From the NCBI RefSeq assembly GCF_001949145.1, contig NW_019091428.1, positions 1-64,000 of the forward strand: a stretch of 64,000 bases of DNA, read 5' to 3'. This document shows positions 11,911 to 22,493 of this stretch, piece by piece. A program made the translations under genes and the position numbers. Under the pieces are notes generated by a model. It made no database searches. It was not told the origin of the DNA and worked only from the letters and a program-made list of their open reading frames with translations. This stretch comes from Acanthaster planci (Eukaryota > Echinodermata > Asteroidea > Valvatida > Acanthasteridae). Positions within the stretch are counted from its first letter, which is position 1; every line of letters starts with the position of its first letter.

Positions 11911-12496
11911 TCTTGTCTATAGAGTCTAATAAACTCAACACACTCCATGATTTACCGTTCTTTCAGCCACTTGAAAAAATACGACAATTCACATATCGGT
12001 AAAAACTGACATTAGGAAGAAGCTGCTCACCGGTTCTTCAAAGAACCACACCTCTTCCCAAAGACATTGATTCCATGGGTGTACCTGCAAATCTGTATCT
12101 CAAGTTGCTTGTCATGAAGTCGGGCATTTTGCAGATTTCTTTGTTCAGAAACCACAACCTCATCCTGATGCTTTTTAACTTTCTTCTAATGCATGTTTTC
12201 CTCGAATACCCCAAGAATCTTTCAAAAAAATTAAACCTCTACAATAACTGTCACATTCTGGTCGTATCATAGAGCTATGTATAAAATATTTTATATATAG
12301 CTCCATGGGTCGTTTTGCAGTGTATCTGTTGAATTACGGTACGTAGGATGTATTATTCTCAAATGTTGACATTTTTTACTCTTTTATGTTTCGAAGAATT
12401 CACCTAGGAATGTTCTTTCGCCAGTTCGCTTGCCCGAGTTTAGCCATGTTCAGGTCTGAGGATGGATTGGGTCGTCCATCGTTCCGTTCTTGCTGT

Positions 12497-13779
12497 CTAG
12501 TCGTCTCCAGATCCTCCTCCGCCAACCTGGATGGTCACCGCGCGCGGCTCTCCCTCCGGGACCTTTTTGTTGGCGGTGACAATCAGCTCCTGATCGGCGC
12601 TCAGGGACGCGGCCACGGTCTCGGGATCGATGTTCTCCGGCAGCGTGAAGTGACGGGTGAACTCCTTGGTCTCGTCCGGGCCGTCGTGCTTCCCTGATGG
12701 CAAGAAATCAAACACAACACTGGTGATTAAAGGAATGCCGAAGTAATTTACCCGAACAACGGAATATATTCAAGGAAAAAAATTAACATTAGGAATTATT
12801 CCTGCTCAAACACTAACAGGTACACAGAAAAAAAACTATCGTAACACCTCAGGCAGTCTGTTTTATGGAATTTTGTTTCATGAAATAAGCAACCCCATTA
12901 CTTAGTGTGCACAGTGTTTGCTCAAATAAAAGCGGACAAAATTTGGTTTGTAGCAGGGTCTTTCCTCGAAATGCACCTTCGTCTTATTAGCAGTGAAAAG
13001 GCTGTTTTTCTCTTTAGTAGACACTATTTAAGCCTGTCAGTGCTGTTTTGATAGCTGTGTGAGATTTTTAAGATCTTTTGAATTATGCCTTTGCTATTGT
13101 ACTGACCGTCCAACCACAACCTGCCAAATTCTGCAAAGCAAAACTTCGACTGAGATGTAGTACTGCAGAGTAAAATGACAAGCAAACAGACGGCCGAAAA
13201 ATACCCGTCCTGTTGGATATTTTTTCCCGACGTTGAAAACTCACCATGCACGGTCACCTCTTGCCCAAGCACCTTGATATCCAGCTCGTCAAGGCTATAA
13301 TCGGCTACTTTCAAGGTCACTTTGAAGTCACCTTTCCCTTTTCCTTTGCCCCATGGGTAGCAAAAACTCCGCAGGAATGGGTACTTTTCAGCACCACCTC
13401 CGAACCAATTGCTGAAGCCAGCAAGCAGGGGGTTGTACCCGCCACCGTATCCAGAGCCCCGGGTGTGGGCGGCCAGAAACGGGCAGTGGTCACTACCAGC
13501 GACGTTACTGTGAGCGGCAAGGAACGGGCAGTGGCCACCACCCTGTCCGACGTGACTATGAACAGCAAGGAACGGGCAGTGTCCACCACCGTGTCCAACT
13601 GCTTTACTATGAGCAGCTAGGAACGGACAGTGTCCACCACCGTGTCCCAAGCCGCGGCCGTGAGCGGCTAGGAATGGGCAACGCCCACCATCATGGTGCC
13701 CCAAACCAAGGCCGAAATAGCCAAAAAATGGATCACCACCAAACCCTCTCCAATTACGCTTGTAGCCTTTGTCACTCAT
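12497..13779 (-). CDS. Small heat shock protein with N-terminal CPFL repeats
   Basis: Two exons: 13779-13245 and 12693-12497, with a 551-bp intron (donor GTGAGT, acceptor CATCAG) and a phase-1 junction inside a Gly codon. The product is 243 residues. Residues 1-33 are Gly/Phe-rich. Residues 33-139 hold seven repeats of 15-17 residues; five contain CPFLA at Cys 34, 51, 68, 84 and 99, mostly preceded and followed by His, and two are degenerate (NPLLA, YPFLR). Residues ~150-222 form an alpha-crystallin domain: DFKVTLKVADYS, then EVTVHGKHDG across the junction, then FTRHFTLPENIDP and LIVTA. Arg192 aligns with the conserved core Arg of the family. The segment between GKH and FTR is about four residues shorter than usual. 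A C-terminal TIQV resembles the I-x-I/V motif. Members are ATP-independent holdase chaperones. A TATA box and heat shock element lie upstream. The CPFL array is unlike any family member I know. Confidence 0.92.
13360..13685 (-). repeat. Coding tandem repeat of the heat shock gene
   Basis: Seven in-frame units of about 45-51 bp encode the HCPFLAAH repeat. Third-position and spacer differences between units (GRGLGHGGGH, SKAVGHGGGH, SHVGQGGGH, SNVAGSDH, TRGSGYGGGY) show that the units diverged while keeping Cys, Pro, Phe and Leu. Confidence 0.85.
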
Positions 13780-13832
13780 GGTAGTTGGGAAGCCCTCTCA
13801 GTTTTTTCTGATATGTGAATATTGGGGAATGG

Positions 13833-13840
13833 CTTTTATA
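13833..13840 (-). promoter_or_regulatory. TATA box of the heat shock gene
   Basis: On the minus strand the sequence reads GAGTATAAAAGCC. TATAAAAG lies 54 bp upstream of the ATG, leaving room for a start about 30 nt downstream and a short 5' UTR. Confidence 0.7.
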
Positions 13841-13900
13841 CTCAACCTCTGTATAATTATTTTAAAAGCCTGATCAAAAATGCATGCCATTATGCGGAGG

Positions 13901-13908
13901 GAATGTTC
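13901..13908 (-). promoter_or_regulatory. Heat shock element core
   Basis: GAACATTC on the minus strand is a perfect GAAnnTTC inverted pair. It is flanked on each side, in register, by weaker units (TCA and TCC). It lies about 60 bp upstream of the TATA box, the usual place for a heat shock factor site. Confidence 0.6.
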
Positions 13909-13914
13909 TCTGAT

Positions 13915-16239
13915 TTAGCTCCGCCTACTCTGATCAACAGGGTTGGGCGCGAACTATCATAATCTTAGGCAGCAGAGCTGGTCACAGGTACCTTTTACCA
14001 GTGCGCACGCGCAATACAGTCACGCTCTCCAGCTGAACCATTTTGTAAAATAAATCATGTTTCTCCGTCCACTTAGTTTCGTTATACTGTTTAGAAATGC
14101 CCACTTTGACGTCAGGGAGCTTTTGTGATGTAAATACGAAACATCCGAAGGAAGTTATTATGTTTAATGCGTAGCATAATTAAATTTTGAGATTTTGAGG
14201 TTTTCTACAAGCAGGGAAATTCATCAATTTCCTCTGTTGCTATCATGGTATTCATGAGATTCTTGCACCTGGGCTTTGTGCAGGAATGAGAGAACTTGAA
14301 GCCAACGCCTGACTGAAATCTGTCTTGGTGGTCATTATAGCATGTCAAGTTTTATAAAGTCAGATTCTAAGCATAAATCCGGTGCACGCCGCGTTTTGTT
14401 TCTGTCAGAGTTACTCATGAACAGACCCGGACATCCAGGTGCTATTCAAATAATGTTTAATTCCGTAGGTCGATACAAATCAGTGCATGGAATGTCAAGA
14501 GCCGATACTGGCTGGCGTTGAATATGTATGACGGTGATGCGCAATAACACTGAATATTACTGTTACAAAGAGAAGGTCGGGTTTTTGGTTTTATCACTGC
14601 TGATATCCAGTGGCGACGGAACGATTTTCAAAGTGGGCGCCTATTGTCAGATCATCAGGCATTAGCCATTAAGAGGCCGATCCACTAAGCCCCACCCCAC
14701 GGTAGGCCCTGCAAAAAAAGTCCTGGGGTGCTCTGAGAATACGGTGCCTATACGCTACACCACGTACACGGTGCCCTATTGATAAAGGGAACTGCCTATT
14801 GATACCCAGTGGTGCGACCTTGCCCCCAGATCTGTTTCCACATGGTCGACGACATGCAATTGCGACGTTGGTCATACCAAACTATAATTGGTCATAAATG
14901 GGACCAGCGACCCTGGGAACGTCATGATTTACGGTGGCCCCTGGCGGTAAGCATTGTGATGAATGTTTCACGGATTCACTGGCCCATCATTAAAGTAAGT
15001 GATGTTTTTACCTTGATGCTGAGCCTTGAATTTGAAGGCTCGATTTGATGGCCTTGGCCTTCGCTTTGAGGCTTACAGATAAAGGCCTTGGCCTTTGGGG
15101 ATATCAATGCCTTGCAATTTCAGAGCCTTGCTCTTCGTCAAGGCACATCGATTTTTTTTAATTTTCGAAGCAGATTGTTTGAAATTTCGCGGTCCTTCAA
15201 ACATACGACCGGTCTTAATTAATCTTGTTTTGCTACAGAGAAGCGACAACACCTTACACGTGTGCAGAATTCACTTTTTACAGCATCACATTTTTTTGCC
15301 ATGATAGACCTAAGACATGTTGCTGCTTCCCCCAAACGAAAATATAAATGATGTTCTGTACTTGACGCGGACTTTCGGTCACCTGGCCAGGGAGATACGG
15401 TTTTAATGGATAGATACACAGTTCAACTAGACTATTGGTCAACCCAGGCACACAGAAATGAGTACTTTCCCTTATAAAAACTCATCTGGGGAAAGATTTG
15501 AGCTTTTGGTTGTCAAACCTCAAGGTTTTTGGTTGTCAAATCTCGGGCTTTCGGTTGTCTATGTTACTCGAATTTGGAACGGGTATGAATAATCTCGGGC
15601 TTAACTGTACGTAGAACATCCTCTGATCTGTGCTAACGACTTGCTTAATCCTGCTCCGAGTATACGTCTCTCAGGAAACGATATAGATGGATTTCACATT
15701 AGCAGCGTCTGCGCATATCCGCATCGAAACCGAGGCTCTCTGTGTTGAACTTCCTCGCGCGCCCGCGAAGTCGACACAGTACATGCGGTATCCAGTTCGT
15801 AAGTGTGATACCATTTCAGTTTAAACCACGCCCACTGCACAAGATACATGGCCATCGCAGGTACGTTTGTTCGCGGTCAATTGTCGTTATTTTTTCTTTT
15901 GATTTCAAGTGTCGAGTCATCCTCAAAGACCCTTCCACAAACATTTGCAGCCTGAAAAGTCTGAATTTAACATACCTTTATGTATTTTGTGTCTTGACTC
16001 CTTACTTTTAATCGTCTGATCGTATTAAGATTGGGGTATTGGGATCCCTCTATTAGGCTCAATAAAAGGTCAAATTATGCACATACACAAGTCTGCATTA
16101 ACCTAACATATTTTGATTGCTGTGTTAATCCCACCGGAACAAGGGAAAAGGCAGTCGTCTCACGTATTTGAGACAAAATTGACAACACATCTTTGCATTT
16201 AACTGAAGTCCTCAGTTTTGAAAGAATAAATGTTACTGT
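13915..16239. other. Intergenic, no gene seen
   Basis: No credible exon. Positions 15030-15130 are enriched in GGCCTT words (GCCTTGGCCTT), like the satellite-like words in 16.3, 19.1 and 22.5 kb. Around 15510-15560 there is a short repeat of TTTTGGTTGTCAAA. Confidence 0.5.
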
Positions 16240-16760
16240 CGGTTTGATTTTTTTGTATGGGGGGGCATAGTGCTTTTACACTAGAGGGTCTTGTCTTTAA
16301 CCTTGGCCTTGAGGGTTAGCCGTGAGGCTCTTTGGTCAAAGCCTAGGCCTTGGACTTGGTCTTTCCAAAGCCTTTGCTCCAGTAATGGATTCAGTCGGTC
16401 CGTGCAAAACCAAGCGCAATGCTTTTTACCATTGGAAGGGGCCACATACTTGCTTTGTAAAATTGAGTGGTTCCTGTTCTGGGAACGTAGGCTAACATGT
16501 AAAAATTCTATCAATAGCCAATTGTTTTTATTAATTTGCATTTTATTCAGCAACACTCGAATGACCCTAGTCCACCTAGTATTGAAAATTTAATTGTTTC
16601 ATTTGACCGTTGGCTGCGTACTTGGTATCTGAAATCTCCTACAAATGTTTTCATGTGAATGGTTCCCTCCGTATTGATAAACTGATGAAACCGGCTTTTG
16701 GTAACCAGCAGTTCGACCATGGCCTGGGGCCTGGTCCAAAATGGTCGACTAGATAACTAA
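16240..16760 (+). repeat. Dispersed repeat R2, first copy
   Basis: Collinear with the first part of both units of the 19-25 kb duplication. Shared words include ACACTAGAGGGTCTTG, GGAGTGGTTCCTG or its variant, GGTAACCAGCA, and CCAAAATGGTCGACTAG. It is probably an independent insertion or an older duplicate. No coding capacity is conserved between copies. Confidence 0.65.
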
Positions 16761-16788
16761 AATAACTGAAGGCAGAAAGAAGAGTGAA

Positions 16789-17800
16789 GCTAATTAAAAG
16801 ACGCCGAGTTACGACTCTGCGTTACACGCCCAGTGTACGACTGCTTCGGCTGATGTAACCGAAATGTTAGGTCTAGGTCTTCGCGGCATTGGAACTGCGT
16901 GGAGACACGTAGACAATAGACCAGCCGTAGCTCTGGAAAACCGTTTTGGACGCCACTTTTTTTCTTCCAACAACCAACAGACAGTCTGCTACAACCACCA
17001 ACTGATTTCTGCAGCAACAATAAACCAAAACAGCCAGCCGACAGCCAGGCGCCAATATAATCCGCATCGCAAAATACAATGGAAAGTGTTGGTCGTTCTC
17101 TTTTCACCTGTGGAGCCACATAAATGCGTAGGAATGCTCCGCTCCACACATAAAAATGGTGGAATAGAAGCTTTGTTCGCTGTATTGTACACCCATGCGC
17201 GTACAGCGAGCGGGCTCTTTGCGAAATACATATAATTTGCGGAGCACTGACCCATAGCCGACGTCATGAATGACTTGAGCTTTCTTGTGTAGTTAAGTTA
17301 AGAGATCTCCGGCGTAAGAGGAACAACTTTTCCTGTACAAACCTACTTGAAGGCACGAGCTAGTATGGGAATGTTGAGGAATTGGACTAGTACTGTCGGG
17401 ACTCCGAAGCAAAAGTAAATCTAATGCTAGATATTTTATTTCTATTTCCCGGTCACTGCGACAAGTTGCAGATAATTGCCAAGAGAACTCGACAAATATT
17501 GCTAGGATCACGGAGTAAGGAAGAGGGATGCTAGGATATTGCGGCCCCACTTTTCCGGCTAAGCTGCAGGCAGTAATCAGGCCTTTTTAATGTTTACTAT
17601 TTTTCGTCTGACCAGGCGGCGATGATCATCGAGCACTTTGATGTACCAGAGTTGTAACCCCTTCTAGGTCCTTCCTCCATGCAAGAACTGTGAGTCGAGA
17701 CTTATCTGACGGGACCCTCGATCTATAGCCTATACTGCTGACTCGATGAGAGGAAGATCGTTTATTTGACCAAGGAAGTGCTTGAGTGCCACTCTAACAT
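16789..17800 (+). repeat. Dispersed repeat family R1, copy 2
   Basis: This is the fuller copy of the repeat at 4513-5697. It also contains the block found alone at 7925-8150. Start and end match copy 1, and internal similarity is high over 16862-17160. Frames in it are interrupted and not conserved. Confidence 0.7.
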
Positions 17801-18044
17801 ATGGATATTGTGCCAAAAGGACTCCTTCAAAATGCACGGCTGCCAAGTTGCTGTGCACAGATGGCCTGAAATTCCCGTGGCTCTGTGGAGTATGGAATGC
17901 CAAAGCGGAATTAATTCAAAACAGTTATTGAAGGCCAAGAAAAAACGAAATCATCCAAGACTAATTTATTTTACTACAAGACACGAAGAATTTTATGCAA
18001 GACCGAAAATATTCGGTCACTAAAAAAACTCAAGCAAGACTTAA

Positions 18045-18470
18045 TTTCACACAAGATCTAAATTTTCATGCAAGACAAAAATTTTAAGCAAAAATAAAAT
18101 TCGCCTGCAAGATCAAAATTTTCATGAAAGATCCAAATTTTCGTGTAAGACCAAAGTTTTCACGCAAGGCCTAAATTTCATGCAAGATCGGATTTTGTGT
18201 AAAAGACCAAAATTTTTGTGCAAGACCAAAATTTCATGCAAGATGAAAATTTTCATGCAAGACCTAAATTTCCTGCAAGACCAAATTTCATGCAAGAACA
18301 AAATTCTCAAGCAGACCTAAATTTCATGCAAGACCAAATTTTTTTAATAAGACTGAAATTTTTGTGCAAGATAAAAGATTTCACACGCAAGATCAGTTTT
18401 TTGTGCAAGACCAAAATTTTCACCAAGACCAAAATTTTCGCCCAAGACCAAATTTTTCGTGCAACATGCA
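18045..18470. repeat. Minisatellite of ATGCAAGACCAAAATTTTC-like units
   Basis: More than twenty imperfect units of about 17-21 bp with core GCAAGACCAAAATTTTCAT run through the interval. The spacing drifts and many units carry substitutions. Open frames through it, on either strand, are products of the periodicity. Confidence 0.85.
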
Positions 18471-20608
18471 CGTGACCATTTGACTGGCAACCCCTCCTTC
18501 ATTGAATGTGACATCGTACTGGGCACCAGTGGTTAACGAAATGGACCTTCATGAAATATGCAAATTCACGTGTGCGTGCACGCTATTACCACCGGTTGGC
18601 AAGCGCTGCCGTCAACACTGTCTGCGCCGGCAGTGAAGGCGAGCTGTCCGTAACCATAACCTGAAGCGTCGAAGGTCAATCAATACCATATTACAGCCTT
18701 TGCCCGATACTTGCAAACTGCAAACTAAGTGAAGTTTTCAGTGGCCCGAGGTTGGAAAGTAAAATATTAGTTCCTGTCGGGGATTCCGGATGGGGACACA
18801 TATGCTTTATAAGCGTGGCTGGGGTCTCCAAACTCGGACAAAGGGAACAGGGCTTTGCAACAAAAGACTGTACTCGGAACAAAAGACCAGGCTGCTGGGC
18901 ATTACCGACATTTTCTCACTCTCAAAAGTGGAGAAAATCCAACCTTGTTTTGAAACAGTATACCACGGTTTAGGGCATTTACCACCGGGGACAAAAGCGC
19001 TCCACCACCGCGCGAACTATAGTTCTATCAATAGCCAATTGCTTTTATTTATTTATTACACTAGAGGGTCTTGGTCTTGTCTTTAGCCTTGGCCTTCAGG
19101 GTTAGCTATAAGGCTCTTTGATCAAAGCTTGGGCCTTGGACTTGGTCTTTGGGATAAAAGCCTTGGTCTCTGTCACTCAGTGTAAAACCAAGCACAATGC
19201 TTTTTACCATTGAAAGAGGCCATATACTTACTTTGTAAAATGGAGTGGTTCCTGTTCTGGGAACATAGAATATCATGTATAACAAGTGAGAGCAAAAGGA
19301 AGAGCTGGGAACCAGGCAATCAATAGCCAATTGTTTTTATTAATGCGCATGCATAATTCAGTTACACTCGAATGACCCCAGTCCACCAAGTACTGAGAAT
19401 TTCATTGTTTCATTTGACTGTTGGCTGCGTACATGGTATCGGAAATCCCGTACAAATGTTTTCATGTGATCGGCTTTTGGTAACCAGCAATGCGGCCATG
19501 GCCAAATGGTCGACTAGATCATAGTCCGGACCGGCCGTGGTTCGGATGGTGCTAGTCGAATTATAGTCTACTGAAGTAGTCGCTAACATTAGATAGATGT
19601 TGTTATAACTCTCTGTGTGTATCAGAAAATAGGAAGGTACGTGCCTTTGTTTCTTGTCAAATTGGATTCGTGCTTTTTAATTTTTCATTCTGGAAAGCAG
19701 TTGAATGTTTGGCGAAAACCAGGCATTTTAACCCAGACATGTACTTTGCTGTAATATACGTGCTGAATTCAAGCACTGCCGATTGTGTTGCTAATAGAAG
19801 GTGTTTTACAACTTCAATTCCAGTATTGAGTTTTATGCTTTCCTAGACATTGAAGTACAATGATCATAAAGCCACCCCGTCAGAGTACTTTTTCACGTGC
19901 TCACACTGACAGTCAGCCTCTCTGAGGTGTGGAAGACACAATAGCATTGCGCTAATTGGGGTTTAGGGAAAACATTCAATTCGCCCACTTCCAAAAGCCT
20001 CCTACATAAAGGCTATACTGGGTACATTGTGGCTCTTGGCTGGGGTTATGAAATTACAAGTGAATTAGGAATCCAAACAGGTTTCTATGGGTTGCGAAAC
20101 CTGCAAAGGGTTTGTTGGAAACTTGAACAAATCGCGGCCCCCTCGCCTGCCTCTTTCCACAAGAGTACAAACGGTACAAACAGGTAACTGTTAAGGAAGC
20201 AGGAGCGTTGATGCTGGAGTTCATGGGTTCATGTGCCTTCCAGGACATTGAACTGCAATAATCGTCTAGCCACCCGTCAAAGTACTTTTTTCACGTGCTG
20301 ACAATGACAATCCCTACCTCTTTGAGGTATGGAGGACACAATAAGATTGTTGACTCCAGCATTCAATTTACCCGTTTCAAAAGCTCTCCTGGCCCGATAG
20401 TTGGGGTTTGTAAAATAAAGGAAACCAAATTTTTTTCTTTAGGTTTTGAAACCTGGAAGGGGCTCAGTGTGTTGGAAACTTGTGCAAGTCATACCCCCTC
20501 ACCTGCCTCTCTCCAACACTGAAGAGTACAAACACGTAACTGTTAATGATCCGAGGGTTATTGGAGGCAATAATCTGGCAGCACCTGGAATAGATGCGTT
20601 GATGGTGT

Positions 20609-20890
20609 TTATGCCCCCAGGGAGTTGAGATGGTTCATGGGAATGTTTCCGTGCCCAGTAAACAGGGGGTCCATTTGTAAAGTGCCATTTTCGTCGAAAG
20701 TTAAGTATGCCGGTTCACAAATATTAATGCACTGAGGGTAAACTTGAAACAGTTGGTCAGGAAAATATCTGAAATTGTAATTTTCGTATGTTGCAGCCAC
20801 AGTGCTACTACTATACTGTGGAGCCCAAAGTGGCAGTGATGTGACTTTTCCGAATTTTTCCGTTTTGGAGATTAAATCATCCGCTGTCAC
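20609..20890 (-). other. Conserved open frame in the duplication, unknown
   Basis: The minus-strand frame ends with FTGHGNIPMNHLNSLGA and a stop. The part covering PLWAPQYSSSTVAATYEN and the following ~55 residues is also open in the other duplication unit (23838-24070), with few changes. The composition looks protein-like, but I do not recognise it. Its conservation may simply reflect the recent duplication. Not called a gene. Confidence 0.25.
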
Positions 20891-20984
20891 TGGGTGTTCA
20901 AAAAACCTTAGACGACGTCCCTATTCAAGTAGCGTGAAATGCTATTCAGCAATTGACGCGCAACATGATTGTGCATTAACAAGT

Positions 20985-21180
20985 GTTTCAGGTCTCGAGA
21001 TTGGTCTCGGTCTCAAGACCTTTTTTTTTTTTTTTTTGTCTTTTTTTGGTCTCGGTCCTGGCTTCGTCGTATCAAAGTCTCGGTCTTGAGATGGTTGGTC
21101 TCCGTCTCGAAAGTGCTAGTCTCGGTCTTAGTCTCAGTCTCAGATGTCAAAGTCTCGGGTCTCCCCCTCGAGACCTGTCG
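20985..21180. repeat. GGTCTC-rich satellite
   Basis: Irregular hexamer-like GGTCTC/GGTCTT units, interrupted by a T run at 21020. It belongs with the arrays at 25665-25985 and around the gap at 40770. Confidence 0.8.
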
Positions 21181-22173
21181 AAACCACAACAAAATGTGCA
21201 CCGAGCTACTACTTATGAACGCAGTGCTCGCCAGCTGACCTCCTCACGAGTCTATAGTTTCCAAACATGGATGTAAGTACGTCCCCGTAAGGTTCAGATT
21301 TTCGTGATAAAAATGAAATCGATGCTTTAATGGAGATCATTCCAATGCAGTATGCTGCAACCTCGTCCCAACTTGTTACTTTATTTCCAGTACAGGAGAC
21401 AGAAGTGTTGGAGTTGAGTCCACAACCTTCGAGGCCAAGACGGAGTCATTGCCATTTGAATCAGAGGCCAAGGCCGAGGTCACAGTCTCTGAGGCCAAGG
21501 CCAGTTATTACACATACACGTACATGTATAACATAACTACTTTTGGCTCTGTTGGCTGGCACACAAGATTCGTTTAGACACCCCCCCAAAAAAAAACTGT
21601 TGTAAATGACACTACACAAATATCCTAAATTGTTTTTTTCGAAGGAAAACAACCAAGTGCTGTCTTTCATTGATTAATTACTTTCAGTTTAACGATGTAA
21701 ACAACCTGGTAAACACACTCGAATGGGCCTGGACTTTCAACAAAGCAAGAGTACCGTCCCCTACCATCACAAACAGGGAAAAATATGAAAACCTGAATTG
21801 CTCTCAACACATACAATTCCCCACAAATCAATTACTCAGTTTTTAGAATTCTAAAAACAAGATTGCAAGAAAATAAAGCTTAAATACAGGGGGTTAATTT
21901 TAAATATAATCAAGCGACAGTTAGTCGCAGAGTAGCCAAAAAGTCCTGCAACCAAATTGATTTGTAAGTGAATGTAACGGTTTTTCAACAAGAAACTAGG
22001 ACAAAATATGCGTTCAGTTTTGGGCCAATTTTAAACAAACGGAAACTTTACAAGTCATTTCGATTAAATAGACATTAGATGCAAACGTCTATATGACTGT
22101 TGAGTATGAAAAAAAGTATTTGGAATCACACGTGGTGAGTGACTTATTACCCTGTAAATTGTCGGTTTTTCAG

Positions 22174-22342
22174 GGGGGGGGCTCCCGTGATTTTTGACAA
22201 GCCGTTGAAAAACAGTGATGAAGAGCGAATCGGAAAGCTGGCCAAAATTTCTGAGATCAATGTTTTTACAAGGAAGCCTACATTTCAATTTTTCAAGCAG
22301 AACTTGTCTTGGAATGCAGAACTGAAGAACAACACAACAGAG
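22174..22342 (+). other. Exon-like segment in duplication unit 1
   Basis: The segment is bounded by an acceptor-like GTTTTTCAG and a donor-like AGAG-GTACAC. It is open for 56 codons, with a hydrophilic, protein-like sequence containing FDKPLKNSDEERIGKLAK and KNNTTE. In unit 2 (about 24885-25067) the same stretch has an insertion with a stop, so at most one unit is intact. I do not recognise the protein. A captured exon or a transposon ORF fragment would both fit. Confidence 0.3.
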
Positions 22343-22493
22343 GTACACGTAGGTTTTTACTGGTATTTCAAACATCCGAATATGACTGCACATGTAATCT
22401 TTCTTGAAAAACACTCAAGAGAGAGCTTATAAATAGTAATATAAATGTTACTGTTGGTTTGAGTTGTTTGTGTTGGGGGGGGACTGTGTATTA

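Larger units (their letters stand above)
19059..22437 (+). repeat. Large tandem segmental duplication, unit 1
   Basis: Collinear with 22494-25148. Matching landmarks are ACTAGAGGGTCTTGG, TAGATAGATGTTGTTATAAC, GGGTACATTGTGGCTCTTGG, CAACACTGAAGAGTACAAA, and the block ending ACAACACAACAGAGGTACAC. Unit 1 carries about 460 bp (20850-21312) that unit 2 lacks, including a GGTCTC-rich satellite. Unit 2 lacks the stretch equivalent to about 19645-19920. Confidence 0.85.

Noticed and set aside
13246-13620. Plus-strand 124-residue frame opposite the heat shock exon
   Set aside because: Shadow of the repeated minus-strand exon, which has splice sites, domain match and promoter.
18045-18470. CRISPR-like array
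   Set aside because: Units are contiguous and imperfect with no unique spacers, in a eukaryotic genome.
18122-18526. Frames with repeated MQDQNF or ILHEI-type motifs
   Set aside because: Translation of the 17-21 bp minisatellite.
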